In this document: piece by piece, positions 1 to 8,093 of the stretch
Layout: every line of letters starts with the position of its first letter
Position numbering within the stretch: position 1 is the first letter of the stretch
Source of the DNA: Sphingomonas sp.
GTDB lineage: Bacteria > Pseudomonadota > Alphaproteobacteria > Sphingomonadales > Sphingomonadaceae
Direction of reading: 5' to 3'
Length of the DNA stretch: 42,173 bases
NCBI GenBank assembly: GCA_025935515.1
Contig: JAICVC010000002.1
Coordinates: forward strand, 1-42,173
Notes under the pieces: model-generated
Seen by the model: the letters and a program-made list of their open reading frames with translations, nothing else
Database searches by the model: none
Told to the model about the DNA's origin: nothing
Made by a program: the position numbers and the translations under genes

Positions 1-2457
1 CGAGCCCGCGCGTTCCAGCAATTCGTCCGCGTCGCGGATCGAGAAGTGGTTGCCGCCCTTATACTTGTCGAGCTCCTCCCATGCGACCGGCGCTGCCACC
101 GGGGCGCCTTCGCGGGCGCGGGCGGAATAAGGCATGACCGCGGTCGCACCGCGCTGGTTGCGCAGCCAGTCGAGGAAGATGCGGCCCTTGCGCTGGACCT
201 TGCGGATGTTGGCCGTGAAGGTTTGCGGCTCCGCTTCCGAGATCGCGCGGCTGAAGCGGTCGGCGAAGCTTTTGACCGTCGGCCAGTCCTTCGACGCGTC
301 GAGCGGCACGACCACGTGGATGCCTTTGCCGCCTGACAGGAGCGGGAAGCTCTTGAGGCCCAGATCCTCGAGCAAGACCTTCAGCCGGACAGCCGCCGAC
401 TTGACCTTGGCGAAGTCGAGGCCGACGTCGGGATCGAGGTCGAATACAAGGCGGTCGGGAAATTCGACCTTGTCGATCTTGCTGCCCCAGCCATGGAATT
501 CGAGCGTGCCCATTTGCACGCTCGCGAGCAGCCCCCGGATGTCATCGAAATAGAGATAGTCCTCGGTGTCGCCATCGCTCTCCTCGATCGGGACCTGCTT
601 CACGTGCGGGCCGAAGGTGCCCTTGTCGTGCTTCTGGAAAAAGCACTCGCCGGTGCGCCCGCCGGGGCAGCGGATCAGGGTCATCGGCCGCCTGGCCGCG
701 TCGATCATGACCAGCGGCTCGACCGTCGCGTAATAGTCCGCGAGGTCCTTCTTGGTGAGTGCGAGCTCGGGGAAGATCACGCGCTCCGGGCTGCTGATCT
801 CGATCCCGAAATCCCCGGCAGTCGCCGCGCCCTTCTTCCCCTTGCGGCTGCTCTTTTTCTCGGTGGCTTTCAGCTTCTGCGGCTCCTCCAAAACGACATC
901 CTTGGCGGGCTTGTCCTCGCGCAGGCCGAGGAAGCTCGGGTGACGCAGGATCCCGTCGTCGGTGAACTCGGTGTAGGCGATCTCGGCGACCAGTTTGGGC
1001 TTGATATAGTGTGCGCCCTTGCGATCGGTGCGCGGCACCTCGACCGGCGCCTTGTCGACGGCAAGCGGCCGCATGCGCTCCATCAGCTCCCGGATCAGCT
1101 CGCCGCTGAAGCCGGTGCCGACCTTGCCGACATAGGTGAGCTTGCGGCCTTCCTTCGCGGCCAGCAGCAGCGAGCGGAAGCCGAGCCGTTTGTCGCTCTC
1201 CGACCAGCCGACGATCACGAATTCCTGGCGCTGGATGCATTTGACCTTGAGCCAGCTGCGGGTGCGGATGCCCTTGTAGGCGGCGTTGGCGACCTTCGAG
1301 ACGATCCCCTCGCCGCCCATCTTGCAGACTTGCGCGAACATCTCATCGCCGCGGCCGATGACGTGGTCGCCGTAGAGGATCGGCGGCGACACCCCTTCGA
1401 GCAGCGCCGCCAGCCGCTGCTTGCGCTCGATGTTCGGCAGCTTCCGAATGTCCTCCCCCCGATCGATCAGCAGGTCGAAGGCGTAGAAGACGAGGTTCGC
1501 ACCTTTTTGCTCCTTCAGCGTCGCCTGCAGCAGCTGGAAGCTGGGCTTGCCCTGGTCGTCGATGGCGACCGCCTCGCCGTCGATCAGGCAGCCGGCGGGC
1601 AGCCTCGCCGCCGCCTTGACCAGCGCCTTGAACTTGTCGCTCCAGTCCTTGCCGTTGCGGGTCCAGGCGGTGGCGACGCCGTCGCCGACCGCGAGCAGCA
1701 GCCGGTAGCCGTCATACTTGTACTCGTGGATCCAGTTGCTGCCGGTGGGCACTTCGTCGACCAGCGTCGCGAGCTGCGGCTCCATGAACGGCGGCGGCGC
1801 CTTGCCGGCCTTCTTCTTCGCGCGCCCGCCCTTCTGGCCGCCGCGGTTCGATTTCCACACGTCCTCGCCGGCGGCGATCTCGGCCATCGTCCGGCCGGTG
1901 GTGACGCTGGTCACGCAATTGTCGACCAGCGCGTCGCCATCATCGGGCTCGGCGAAATCGTCAGTGACTTTCTTCAGCATCCACGGCTCGGCCTTCTCAC
2001 CGGGCTTGGGCTTGAGGCGAAACATCACCCATTCGCCCTTCATCCGCTCGCCTTCGAGCGTGAAGTGGAGGTGGCCCTCCTCGATGGTCCGCAAAGGGTC
2101 CTTGCGCGGGTCGGGCTCCCAGCGCCCCTGGTCCCACAGCATCACTGTGCCGCCGCCATATTCGCCCTTGGGAATCGTGCCTTCGAAATCGCCGTAGTCG
2201 AGCGGATGGTCCTCGGTCCGCATCGCCAGGCGATTCTCGCCGGGGTCGAGGCTCGGCCCCTTGGGTACCGCCCAGCTTTTCAACACGCCGTCGAGCTCCA
2301 GCCGGAAATCCCAGTGAAGCCGCGAGGCGTCGTGCTTCTGGACGACGAAGCTGTCGCCCCTGCCCTTCAGCCTGCGGCCCTTGGGCTCCTTCGTCTTCGA
2401 AAAGTCGCGCTTCCGGTTGTAGGTCTCGATGTCGAGCGGAACCTTACGCGTGGGCAC
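1..2457 (-). CDS. ligD: ATP-dependent DNA ligase D (LigD), C-terminus cut by window edge
   Basis: Multifunctional end-joining ligase that trims, fills and seals double-strand breaks together with Ku. The open frame runs 819 codons to the window edge without a stop. Domain order is phosphoesterase (about residues 10-180, from the KRDFSKT segment), ATP-dependent ligase (about 225-520, adenylated Lys about 247 in EYKYDGYR), then the primase-polymerase domain (about 550 to the end). The edge falls close to the expected C-terminus, so probably only a few tens of residues are missing. The start is the GTG at 2457, seven bases behind a GGAGG ribosome site; no nearer ATG fits the PE domain start. It follows ku with a 38-base gap holding a short palindrome. 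Family assignment is firm; the exact end is unseen. Confidence 0.95.
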   Translation of the reverse strand, partial: MPTRKVPLDIETYNRKRDFSKTKEPKGRRLKGRGDSFVVQKHDASRLHWDFRLELDGVLKSWAVPKGPSLDPGENRLAMRTEDHPLDYGDFEGTIPKGEYGGGTVMLWDQGRWEPDPRKDPLRTIEEGHLHFTLEGERMKGEWVMFRLKPKPGEKAEPWMLKKVTDDFAEPDDGDALVDNCVTSVTTGRTMAEIAAGEDVWKSNRGGQKGGRAKKKAGKAPPPFMEPQLATLVDEVPTGSNWIHEYKYDGYRLLLAVGDGVATAWTRNGKDWSDKFKALVKAAARLPAGCLIDGEAVAIDDQGKPSFQLLQATLKEQKGANLVFYAFDLLIDRGEDIRKLPNIERKQRLAALLEGVSPPILYGDHVIGRGDEMFAQVCKMGGEGIVSKVANAAYKGIRTRSWLKVKCIQRQEFVIVGWSESDKRLGFRSLLLAAKEGRKLTYVGKVGTGFSGELIRELMERMRPLAVDKAPVEVPRTDRKGAHYIKPKLVAEIAYTEFTDDGILRHPSFLGLREDKPAKDVVLEEPQKLKATEKKSSRKGKKGAATAGDFGIEISSPERVIFPELALTKKDLADYYATVEPLVMIDAARRPMTLIRCPGGRTGECFFQKHDKGTFGPHVKQVPIEESDGDTEDYLYFDDIRGLLASVQMGTLEFHGWGSKIDKVEFPDRLVFDLDPDVGLDFAKVKSAAVRLKVLLEDLGLKSFPLLSGGKGIHVVVPLDASKDWPTVKSFADRFSRAISEAEPQTFTANIRKVQRKGRIFLDWLRNQRGATAVMPYSARAREGAPVAAPVAWEELDKYKGGNHFSIRDADELLERAGS

Positions 2458-2468
2458 TACTCAACCTC

Positions 2469-2488
2469 CCGTCATCCTCGCAATGACG
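2469..2488. repeat. Short palindrome between ku and ligD, remnant of a dispersed repeat
   Basis: CCGTCAT is followed directly by CCTCGCAATGACG, giving a CGTCAT/ATGACG hairpin. The outer sequence is the same as the ends of the full palindrome at 26016-26086, as if the core had been deleted. It lies inside the ku-ligD gap and would form a small hairpin in the message. Confidence 0.5.
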
Positions 2489-2495
2489 AAACTCA

Positions 2496-3374
2496 TTACG
2501 CCCGCTTGCGTGCCGGTTCCTTTTTCGCCGCCGGCTTCTTGGCGGCCGGCTTCTTGGTCTTGCCAGCCGCCTTGCCCTTCTTTTCGTCGCCGAGGCTCTT
2601 CTTGAGCGCGGCCATCAGGTCGATGACGTTAGAGCCCCTGGGCGGCGGCGCATCGGCGTCCGGGTCCTCGATGATCTTCTCGCCCTTCGCCTTCTTTTTC
2701 TCTTCGATTAGGCGATGGAGCGCGTCGACGTAGCGATTGTGGAATTCCTTCGGGTCGAACTCACCGGCCTTCCGCTCGATCAGCATCGAGGCCATGTCGA
2801 GCAGGTCCGGATCGGGCTTGGTATCGCCGATGTCGCGGAAGAAGCCCGAGCTCTTGTGGATTTCGTCGGCGTAACGGAGCGTCTCTAGCAGCAGCCCGCG
2901 CCCGCATGGCTTCAGTGCCACCACATATTCCTGCCCGCGCATCGCGAGCTGGCCGACTCCGACCTTCTTGGCGGCCTTGAGCGCGTCCCGAAGCACGACA
3001 TAGGCCTCTTCCGCGAGATCGTCGGCGGGCACGATGTAATAAGGCTTGTCGAAATAGGTCGCGTCGATGTCGTCCTCGTCGACGAACTGGACGAGGTCGA
3101 GAGTCTTGCGGCTCTCGAGCTTGACGCTGTCGATCTCCTCCGGGTCGAGCAGGATGTAGTGGCCCTTGGAGACCTCATAGCCCTTAACGATCTCGTCGCG
3201 GTCGACCGGGCCGATCCCAGGCACGACCTTCTCATATTTGATGCGCTTGCCGGTCGGCTCGTGCACCTGGTGAAACTGGATCTGGGCGCCGCTCTTGGTC
3301 GCCGGGTACAGCTCAACGGGGATCGAGACCAAGGCGAGCCGGATCTGCCCGCGCCAAATCGATCGTGCCGCCAT
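2496..3374 (-). CDS. ku: Non-homologous end-joining protein Ku
   Basis: Homodimeric ring that binds DNA ends and recruits LigD. The 292-residue length is usual for bacterial Ku. The N-terminus (ARSIWRGQIRLALVSIPVELY) and the beta-barrel core with the LDPEEI and YYIVP segments are diagnostic. The last 35 residues are a Lys/Ala/Pro-rich tail of PAAKK-type repeats, of the kind known to help DNA binding and threading in bacterial Ku proteins. The start ATG has AAAGGAG eight bases upstream. It lies 25 bases behind the trpA stop and ahead of ligD on the same strand, so readthrough from the trp operon is possible. No separate strong promoter is visible in the 25-base gap. Confidence 0.96.
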   Translation of the reverse strand: MAARSIWRGQIRLALVSIPVELYPATKSGAQIQFHQVHEPTGKRIKYEKVVPGIGPVDRDEIVKGYEVSKGHYILLDPEEIDSVKLESRKTLDLVQFVDEDDIDATYFDKPYYIVPADDLAEEAYVVLRDALKAAKKVGVGQLAMRGQEYVVALKPCGRGLLLETLRYADEIHKSSGFFRDIGDTKPDPDLLDMASMLIERKAGEFDPKEFHNRYVDALHRLIEEKKKAKGEKIIEDPDADAPPPRGSNVIDLMAALKKSLGDEKKGKAAGKTKKPAAKKPAAKKEPARKRA

Positions 3375-3399
3375 GAACGCGTCTCCTTTGCGGACGGAT

Positions 3400-4188
3400 T
3401 CAATTCATTGCGGCACCGAGTCGTTCCCGAGTGGCCGCCTTCAATGATCGTATCAGCTCCGTAACATCTTCGCCAAGACCGACTTTTTCGACGATTGCCG
3501 AGCCGCAAATGACCCCTCTCGCACCGGCCGAGACGGCGGAGCGGACGTGTTCGGGTTTGGAAATCCCAAAACCGAACACCGCAGGCGGAGCGCCGGCGGC
3601 CTGAAGGCGGCCAATCAGCCGCGAATCGAAGTGGCCGCCGGCATGGGTGCCGGTGATTCCCGCTCGGCTGACGCAATAAATATAGGCTTTCGAAAGCCTT
3701 GCGATGCGTTGGACGGTTGCGTCCGGCGTGTTGGCGGCCGCGATCAGCACCGGCTCGATGCCCCCCTGCTCCATCTTGCGAGCGAACGGATCGGCCTCCA
3801 GCGAGGGAACGTCGGCGATCAGCAGGCTGTCGGCGCCCGCCTCGGCCGCGTCGCGCATGAACCCGGTCCGAGCGGCAACGATATTGGCGTAAGTCAGGAT
3901 GCCGATCGGCACGTCGGTGTGGTGCGACCGCAACGCCGCGATGAGGTCGAGGCAATCGCCGACTCGGACTCCGGCGGCGAGCGCGCGCTGTGCGGCGGCC
4001 TGGATCACGGGCCCGTCCGCGACCGGGTCGGAGAACGGGATCCCGACCTCGATCATGTCGGCGCCGGCATCGACGGCTTGATGGAGCACTCCTGCGCTGG
4101 TTTCGAGATCGGGGTCGCCGAGCATCATGAACGCGCCGAACGCGCCTTCGCCGCCGAGCCGCTCGAACATTGCGGCATAGCGGCTCAT
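3400..4188 (-). CDS. trpA: Tryptophan synthase alpha chain
   Basis: Cleaves indole-3-glycerol phosphate to indole and glyceraldehyde 3-phosphate and passes indole to TrpB. The 262-residue length is normal. Catalytic Glu47 (IEVGIPFSDP) and Asp58 (ADGP) are present, as is the C-terminal phosphate loop (FGFGIS, GSAIV). The text resembles enterobacterial TrpA more than the usual alphaproteobacterial form: IGILTYANIV and LLIADVP stand where alphaproteobacteria normally have MGYFNPI- and VVDLP-like segments. The start overlaps the trpB stop by four bases (ATGA), indicating translational coupling. It is the last trp gene, and ku follows after 25 bases. Confidence 0.96.
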   Translation of the reverse strand: MSRYAAMFERLGGEGAFGAFMMLGDPDLETSAGVLHQAVDAGADMIEVGIPFSDPVADGPVIQAAAQRALAAGVRVGDCLDLIAALRSHHTDVPIGILTYANIVAARTGFMRDAAEAGADSLLIADVPSLEADPFARKMEQGGIEPVLIAAANTPDATVQRIARLSKAYIYCVSRAGITGTHAGGHFDSRLIGRLQAAGAPPAVFGFGISKPEHVRSAVSAGARGVICGSAIVEKVGLGEDVTELIRSLKAATRERLGAAMN

Positions 4189-5336
4189 GCGAGCAGCCTT
4201 TCCGCTTGCGCGACATCCTTGTCGCCGCGTCCAGAGAGACCAACGAGGATCGCACTGTTCGGTTCGGCTTGCGCGAGCTTCAGCGCGTGGGCGAGCGCAT
4301 GCGCGGATTCGAACGCGCAGATGATGCCCTCGCTTTCGGCCAACGCCTTGAACGCCGCGAGCGCTTCGGCGTCGGTCGCACCGACATATTCGGCACGGCC
4401 GCTGTCCTTCAAATGCGCGTGCTCCGGGCCGACCGCCGGATAGTCGAGTCCGGCCGACACCGACCAGGTATCGGTTATCTGCCCGTCGTCGTCTTGCAGG
4501 AGGTAGGTCTCGGCGCCGTGGAGAATGCCCCGCACACCGCGCAGAAGCGTGGCACCATGCTCGTCGCCGTCGAGGCCCTTGCCGGCGGCCTCCACGCCGA
4601 TCAGCTGCACGCTATCGTCGAGAAAATCCGCGAACAGCCCGATTGCGTTCGACCCGCCGCCGACACAGGCGACAACGGCGTCGGGCAGCCGCTCCAATTG
4701 CTCGACGATCTGAGCCCGCGCTTCGCGGCCGATCACCCGCTGGAACTCCCGCACCATCGTCGGGAACGGGTGCGGGCCTGCGGCCGTCCCGAGCAAATAA
4801 TGGGTAGTCTCGAAGCTCGCCGACCAATCACGCAGCGCCTCGTTGATCGCATCCTTGAGCGTACGCCCACCGCTCTCGACGGGAATGACCTCGGCGCCCA
4901 TCAACTGCATCCGAAAGACATTGAGCTGCTGCCGCTCGACGTCCTCGGCACCCATGTAGATGACCGTCTCGAAGCCGAGCAGTGCTCCCACGAGCGCCGT
5001 GGCGACACCGTGCTGGCCGGCGCCGGTCTCGGCGATCAGCCGGGTCTTGGCCATGCGCCTGGCAAGGAGACCCTGCCCGAGCACCTGGTTGGTCTTGTGT
5101 GCGCCGCCGTGGAGTAGGTCCTCGCGCTTCAGATAGATATTGCCGGGCAGGTTGCGACAGCGGGTCAGGGGGGTCGGGCGGCCGGCGTAATTGGCGAGCA
5201 GATCGTTGAGTTCGCTCGTGAAGTGCGGATCATCCTGCGCGTCGAGAAATGCCGCCTCCAACTGCTCGAGCGCCGGAACGAGGATTTCCGGGACGTAGCA
5301 GCCGCCGAAGCGGCCGAAGCGGCCGTTCAGGCGCAT
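4185..5336 (-). CDS. trpB: Tryptophan synthase beta chain, enterobacterial-type sequence
   Basis: PLP enzyme that condenses indole with serine to make tryptophan. It has 383 residues. The PLP lysine is Lys81 in LLHGGAHKTNQVLG; ETGAGQHGVA and CVGGGSNAIG (phosphate binding) follow. The GGAHKTN form, together with DVERQQLNVFRM and the short segment before IYLKRED, matches enterobacterial TrpB. Alphaproteobacterial TrpB usually has TGAHKIN. The start ATG lies inside the end of trpCF (10-base overlap), so no other start is needed. With trpA it forms the alpha2-beta2 complex. Confidence 0.97.
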   Translation of the reverse strand: MRLNGRFGRFGGCYVPEILVPALEQLEAAFLDAQDDPHFTSELNDLLANYAGRPTPLTRCRNLPGNIYLKREDLLHGGAHKTNQVLGQGLLARRMAKTRLIAETGAGQHGVATALVGALLGFETVIYMGAEDVERQQLNVFRMQLMGAEVIPVESGGRTLKDAINEALRDWSASFETTHYLLGTAAGPHPFPTMVREFQRVIGREARAQIVEQLERLPDAVVACVGGGSNAIGLFADFLDDSVQLIGVEAAGKGLDGDEHGATLLRGVRGILHGAETYLLQDDDGQITDTWSVSAGLDYPAVGPEHAHLKDSGRAEYVGATDAEALAAFKALAESEGIICAFESAHALAHALKLAQAEPNSAILVGLSGRGDKDVAQAERLLA

Positions 5337-6712
5337 GCGCGGAGCCGCTGACGCGATGTTGGCCGCAGAACCTCGAACAGCGCCGCGATCTTATCGCGCG
5401 ACTTGCGGCCCGGTCGGACGTCGAGCGCGGAGCCGACGTCGATCGCGTAAGCACCGGCGTGCGTCGCCGCGCGCGCGTTGGTGGGCCCGATCCCGCCTGC
5501 GACGATCGACCGCGACAAATCAGGATGGCCTTTCACCAGACTCCAGTCGAAGCTGCGCCCGCTCCCGCCATCGCCATTGTCGAAGACGAGGCGGTCGCCG
5601 CCGCGGCTGACCAGCGGCTCGCGGCCGACACTGAGCGCGGTCCAGATTTCGCAGGCCCACGGCAGCTCGCGCCGAAGCGCACGGACATATTCGACGTCCT
5701 CGCGACCGTGCAGCTGGACCGCGTGCACATTCATCAAAGTCGCAATGTCGGCGACCATGCCGAGCGGCGCATCGCGGAACACGCCGACCGGGAGCATGCC
5801 CGTTTGGCGTGCGGTTGCGGCCAGCGGCGCGGCTTGCTGTGCCGTGACATGCCGGGGGCTGCCTGGCACGAACACGAAGCCGGCGAATGCCGCTGGCCGG
5901 GCGGCGCGCACATCCGCGCCGCAATTCAATCCGCAGATTTTGGTGCGGCCGAACATCAGTTCCCGCGCGGCCCACGCCGGTTCACTAGCACGCATCAACG
6001 ACGAGCCGACCAGGAAGCCGTCGACCAGTGGAGACAGACGTTCGACGTCAGCGCGATCGCCAATCCCCGATTCCGACACGAGCAGCCGATCCGGCGCCAG
6101 CAAGGCCAGGCGCCTGGTGGTCGAAAGGTCGATGGTGAGGTCGCGAAGGTCGCGGTTGTTGATGCCGATCAGCGGTGCACCGAGCGCCAGTGCCCGCCGC
6201 ATCTCTGACTCATCATGCACCTCGACCAGCGCGTCCATGCCGAAACAGCCGGCTTCCGCGATCATCTCGCGCGCGTTCCCGTCGTCGAGCAACGAAAGCA
6301 TAACCAGGATCGCATCCGCTCCGGCGATGCGAGCCTCGGCAACCTGCCGGCGGTCGACGAAAAAGTCCTTGGCCAGTATGGGGCCATCGAACGCGCCACG
6401 GGCGGCTGCCAGGTCGTCGAGCGAACCGCCGAAGAATGTGCGGTCGGTCAGGACGCTGAGCGCATCGGCGACTCCGTCGTAGCCGCGAGCCAGGGCCGCG
6501 GGGTCCGCGTCGAGGCGGATTGCGCCACCCGATGGAGATGCTTTCTTGATCTCCAGAATGAAGCGCGCGCCGGGCTTGCGGATCGCAGCAGCGAGGCTGC
6601 GGCTGGTGGGCCGAGCGCGATCGCGGAGCGCGTCGAGCGATACGCCGTCGTACCGCAGCCCCAGCTCCTCGCGCTTGGCGGCGGCGATCTTGCCGAGCAC
6701 GCCTTCAGCCAC
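5327..6712 (-). CDS. trpC: Fused indole-3-glycerol phosphate synthase / phosphoribosylanthranilate isomerase
   Basis: One 461-residue chain for two consecutive tryptophan steps, as in the E. coli TrpC(F) protein. Residues 1 to about 250 are the synthase: FILEIKKASPSGG (about 51-63), AKDFFVD, INNRDLRDL and LVSESGI. Residues from about 255 are the isomerase: TKICGLNCG, FVPGSPR, VQLHG, FDW and VAGGIGP. Both sets of motifs look intact, and the join has no stop or frame change. The start is the GTG at 6712, which overlaps the trpD stop by eight bases; the frame stays open upstream to an ATG at 6808, but that would lie within trpD. Separate trpC and trpF genes are the usual state in alphaproteobacteria as I know them. 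Confidence 0.95.
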   Translation of the reverse strand: MAEGVLGKIAAAKREELGLRYDGVSLDALRDRARPTSRSLAAAIRKPGARFILEIKKASPSGGAIRLDADPAALARGYDGVADALSVLTDRTFFGGSLDDLAAARGAFDGPILAKDFFVDRRQVAEARIAGADAILVMLSLLDDGNAREMIAEAGCFGMDALVEVHDESEMRRALALGAPLIGINNRDLRDLTIDLSTTRRLALLAPDRLLVSESGIGDRADVERLSPLVDGFLVGSSLMRASEPAWAARELMFGRTKICGLNCGADVRAARPAAFAGFVFVPGSPRHVTAQQAAPLAATARQTGMLPVGVFRDAPLGMVADIATLMNVHAVQLHGREDVEYVRALRRELPWACEIWTALSVGREPLVSRGGDRLVFDNGDGGSGRSFDWSLVKGHPDLSRSIVAGGIGPTNARAATHAGAYAIDVGSALDVRPGRKSRDKIAALFEVLRPTSRQRLRACA

Positions 6713-7772
6713 GGCTGGCCTCGATGAAGGAGTCGAGCACGGCGCGCGCTCGCCGCGAACGCATCGCTTCCATGGCGAAGCCCACGCCGTCCTTGAGATC
6801 GGCGACACGGCCCGCAGTCATCAGCAGCGCGCCGGCATTCAGTGCGACGATTGCGATATCGGCCCGTCCCCCGATCCCCGACAATATGTCTCGGAGCCGG
6901 CGCGCGTTTTCGTCCGGCGCTCCGCCGGCGATCCGATCGACGGGCATGCGCTCGAGGCCGGCTTGCTCGGGGGTGATTTCGAGCTCCTTCAGCTTGCCGT
7001 CACGCAGCGATACGGCCTTGGTGAAGCCGTGAAGCGCGACTTCGTCCAGCCCGGAGCCGTGAACCACGAGGGCACGTTCCACGCCGAGCGCGCACAGCGT
7101 CTCTGCAATCGGCCGCAACAGCTTCGGGTCGGCGACGCCGAGCAACTGCACCCTCGGCCGAGCGGGGTTCAGGCAGGGGCCCAGCAAATTCATGATCGTG
7201 CGCACCTTGAGAGCGCGGCGGACCGGCCCCGCATGGGCAATCCCCGGATGATACCTGGGCGCGAGCAGGAAGCAGAAACCGGTCTGGTCGAGGATTTCGC
7301 GCGATTCCATCGGGCTCAGATCGAGCCGCGCGCCGAGCGCTTCGAGCACGTCGGCCGAGCCGCATTTCGAGGTGAATGACCGGTTGCCGTGCTTGATGAC
7401 CGGCAGGCCGCAGGCCGCAGCGACGAAGGCCGCTGCGGTGGAGACGTTGATCGACCCCGAGAAATCGCCGCCAGTGCCGCAGCTGTCGGCGAACAGGGTC
7501 GCCGGCGACGGGAACGGGCTGGCCGCCGCGCGCAACGCTTCCGCCGCGCCAATCAGTTCCTCGGCGGTTTCGCCTTTAACTCGGAGCGCGACGAAGGCCG
7601 CCGCCATCAAGGGCTCGCTGAGCGAACCGTCCACGATGCGCGCGAACAAGCTACGCGTCGAAGCGCGGTCGAGATCCTCGCCGTCGAGGAGGCGGGTGAT
7701 TGCGGCCTCAGCGTCGGGATCGGCGGCAGGCGCGGCGACCGCAGCACGTGGAAAAGTCAGAACCTGGTTCAT
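6705..7772 (-). CDS. trpD: Anthranilate phosphoribosyltransferase
   Basis: Transfers phosphoribose from PRPP to anthranilate. The 355-residue chain has about 20 extra residues at the N-terminus before the helical domain. The PRPP site CGTGGD-x4-INVST and the KHGNRSFTSKCGSADVLEALG segment are clear. AFVAAACGL in the nucleotide-binding domain is the enterobacterial form. There is no fused TrpG glutaminase domain, unlike E. coli TrpD. The start ATG has an AGGTGAG site and lies 18 bases past the U-tract of a terminator hairpin. It is the first structural gene after the trpL leader; trpE and trpG must be elsewhere. Confidence 0.96.
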   Translation of the reverse strand: MNQVLTFPRAAVAAPAADPDAEAAITRLLDGEDLDRASTRSLFARIVDGSLSEPLMAAAFVALRVKGETAEELIGAAEALRAAASPFPSPATLFADSCGTGGDFSGSINVSTAAAFVAAACGLPVIKHGNRSFTSKCGSADVLEALGARLDLSPMESREILDQTGFCFLLAPRYHPGIAHAGPVRRALKVRTIMNLLGPCLNPARPRVQLLGVADPKLLRPIAETLCALGVERALVVHGSGLDEVALHGFTKAVSLRDGKLKELEITPEQAGLERMPVDRIAGGAPDENARRLRDILSGIGGRADIAIVALNAGALLMTAGRVADLKDGVGFAMEAMRSRRARAVLDSFIEASRG

Positions 7773-7790
7773 GAAAACTCACCTGGAAAC

Positions 7791-7814
7791 AAAAAAGCCC
7801 GCCGGTCGGCGGGC
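7791..7814 (-). terminator. Intrinsic terminator of the trp attenuator
   Basis: On the minus strand GCCCGCC-GACC-GGCGGGC forms a perfect 7-bp GC stem with a four-base loop, followed at once by six T. It lies between the trpL stop and the trpD start, the position expected of a transcription attenuator. The alternative antiterminator pairing could not be settled by eye; a GCGGG stretch just after the tandem Trp codons could pair with the CCCGC of the left stem arm. Confidence 0.88.
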
Positions 7815-7842
7815 GGGCAGTCGATGATCGGGTGCTAAGCGA

Positions 7843-7929
7843 TCAGTCGCGCCATCGCGCCGCAAGCGTCGCCCCGCGCCACCAGAAGCGGGCGGTCGAA
7901 GTTGCAGCGATGGCGATCAGGTTCGTCAT
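7843..7929 (-). CDS. trpL: trp operon leader peptide
   Basis: A 28-codon frame ending in TGA 28 bases before the attenuator stem. It has consecutive Trp codons at 16 and 17 (F-W-W-R) and a third Trp at 26. Three Trp in 28 residues next to a terminator in front of trpD is the hallmark of ribosome-mediated attenuation: stalling at W16-W17 when charged tRNA-Trp is low would favour the antiterminator. There is no Shine-Dalgarno sequence before the ATG, and a likely -10 element lies only about 10 bases upstream, so translation may be leaderless, as is known for trpL of Sinorhizobium meliloti. The frame is open further upstream, but into the tRNA-Gly antisense. Confidence 0.85.
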   Translation of the reverse strand: MTNLIAIAATSTARFWWRGATLAARWRD

Positions 7930-7939
7930 GCGAATCGCG

Positions 7940-7968
7940 TGGTAAGGCACAGCGTCCGGGTTGGTCAA
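7940..7968 (-). promoter_or_regulatory. Candidate trpL promoter
   Basis: On the minus strand TTGACC (7968-7963) and TTACCA (7945-7940) are separated by 17 bases. The -35 is good and the -10 is weak. The expected start of transcription falls within a few bases of the trpL ATG at 7929. Confidence 0.4.
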
Positions 7969-7983
7969 CGGCCGGCGGTTGAC
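7964..7983. promoter_or_regulatory. Near-perfect 20-bp palindrome over the trpL -35 region
   Basis: GTCAAC-n-GCCGGC-n-GTTGAC is symmetric at every position except the two single spacer bases. It overlaps the candidate -35 box of trpL, the place for a repressor operator. It does not resemble the E. coli TrpR operator, and no regulator can be named. Confidence 0.35.
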
Positions 7984-8019
7984 GTCGTCGATGCCCAAAT
8001 GGCATTGGCCGGTTCCCGG

Positions 8020-8093
8020 GCGGGTGTAGCTCAATGGTAGAGCAGAAGCCTTCCAAGCTTACGACGAGGGTTCGATTCCCTTCACCCGCTCCA
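8020..8093 (+). tRNA. tRNA-Gly (anticodon TCC)
   Basis: Full cloverleaf: acceptor GCGGGTG pairs with CACCCGC, D arm GCTC-AATGGTA-GAGC, anticodon loop CTTCCAA with anticodon TCC (reads GGA), T arm with GGTTCGATTCC, discriminator T and an encoded CCA. It is transcribed away from the divergent trp operon. Its last bases form one arm of a long hairpin (8087-8131). Confidence 0.97.

Noticed and set aside
493..2733. A 746-codon plus-strand frame opposite ligD and the ku end
   Set aside because: Its text is Ala/Leu/Asp/Arg-rich without any family motif, and the minus strand carries a complete LigD reading. It is an antisense frame of high-GC DNA.
5327..6712. The long frame might be a sequencing or frame error joining trpC and trpF
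   Set aside because: All motifs of both enzymes lie in one frame with a short natural linker, and the same fusion is known in enterobacteria.
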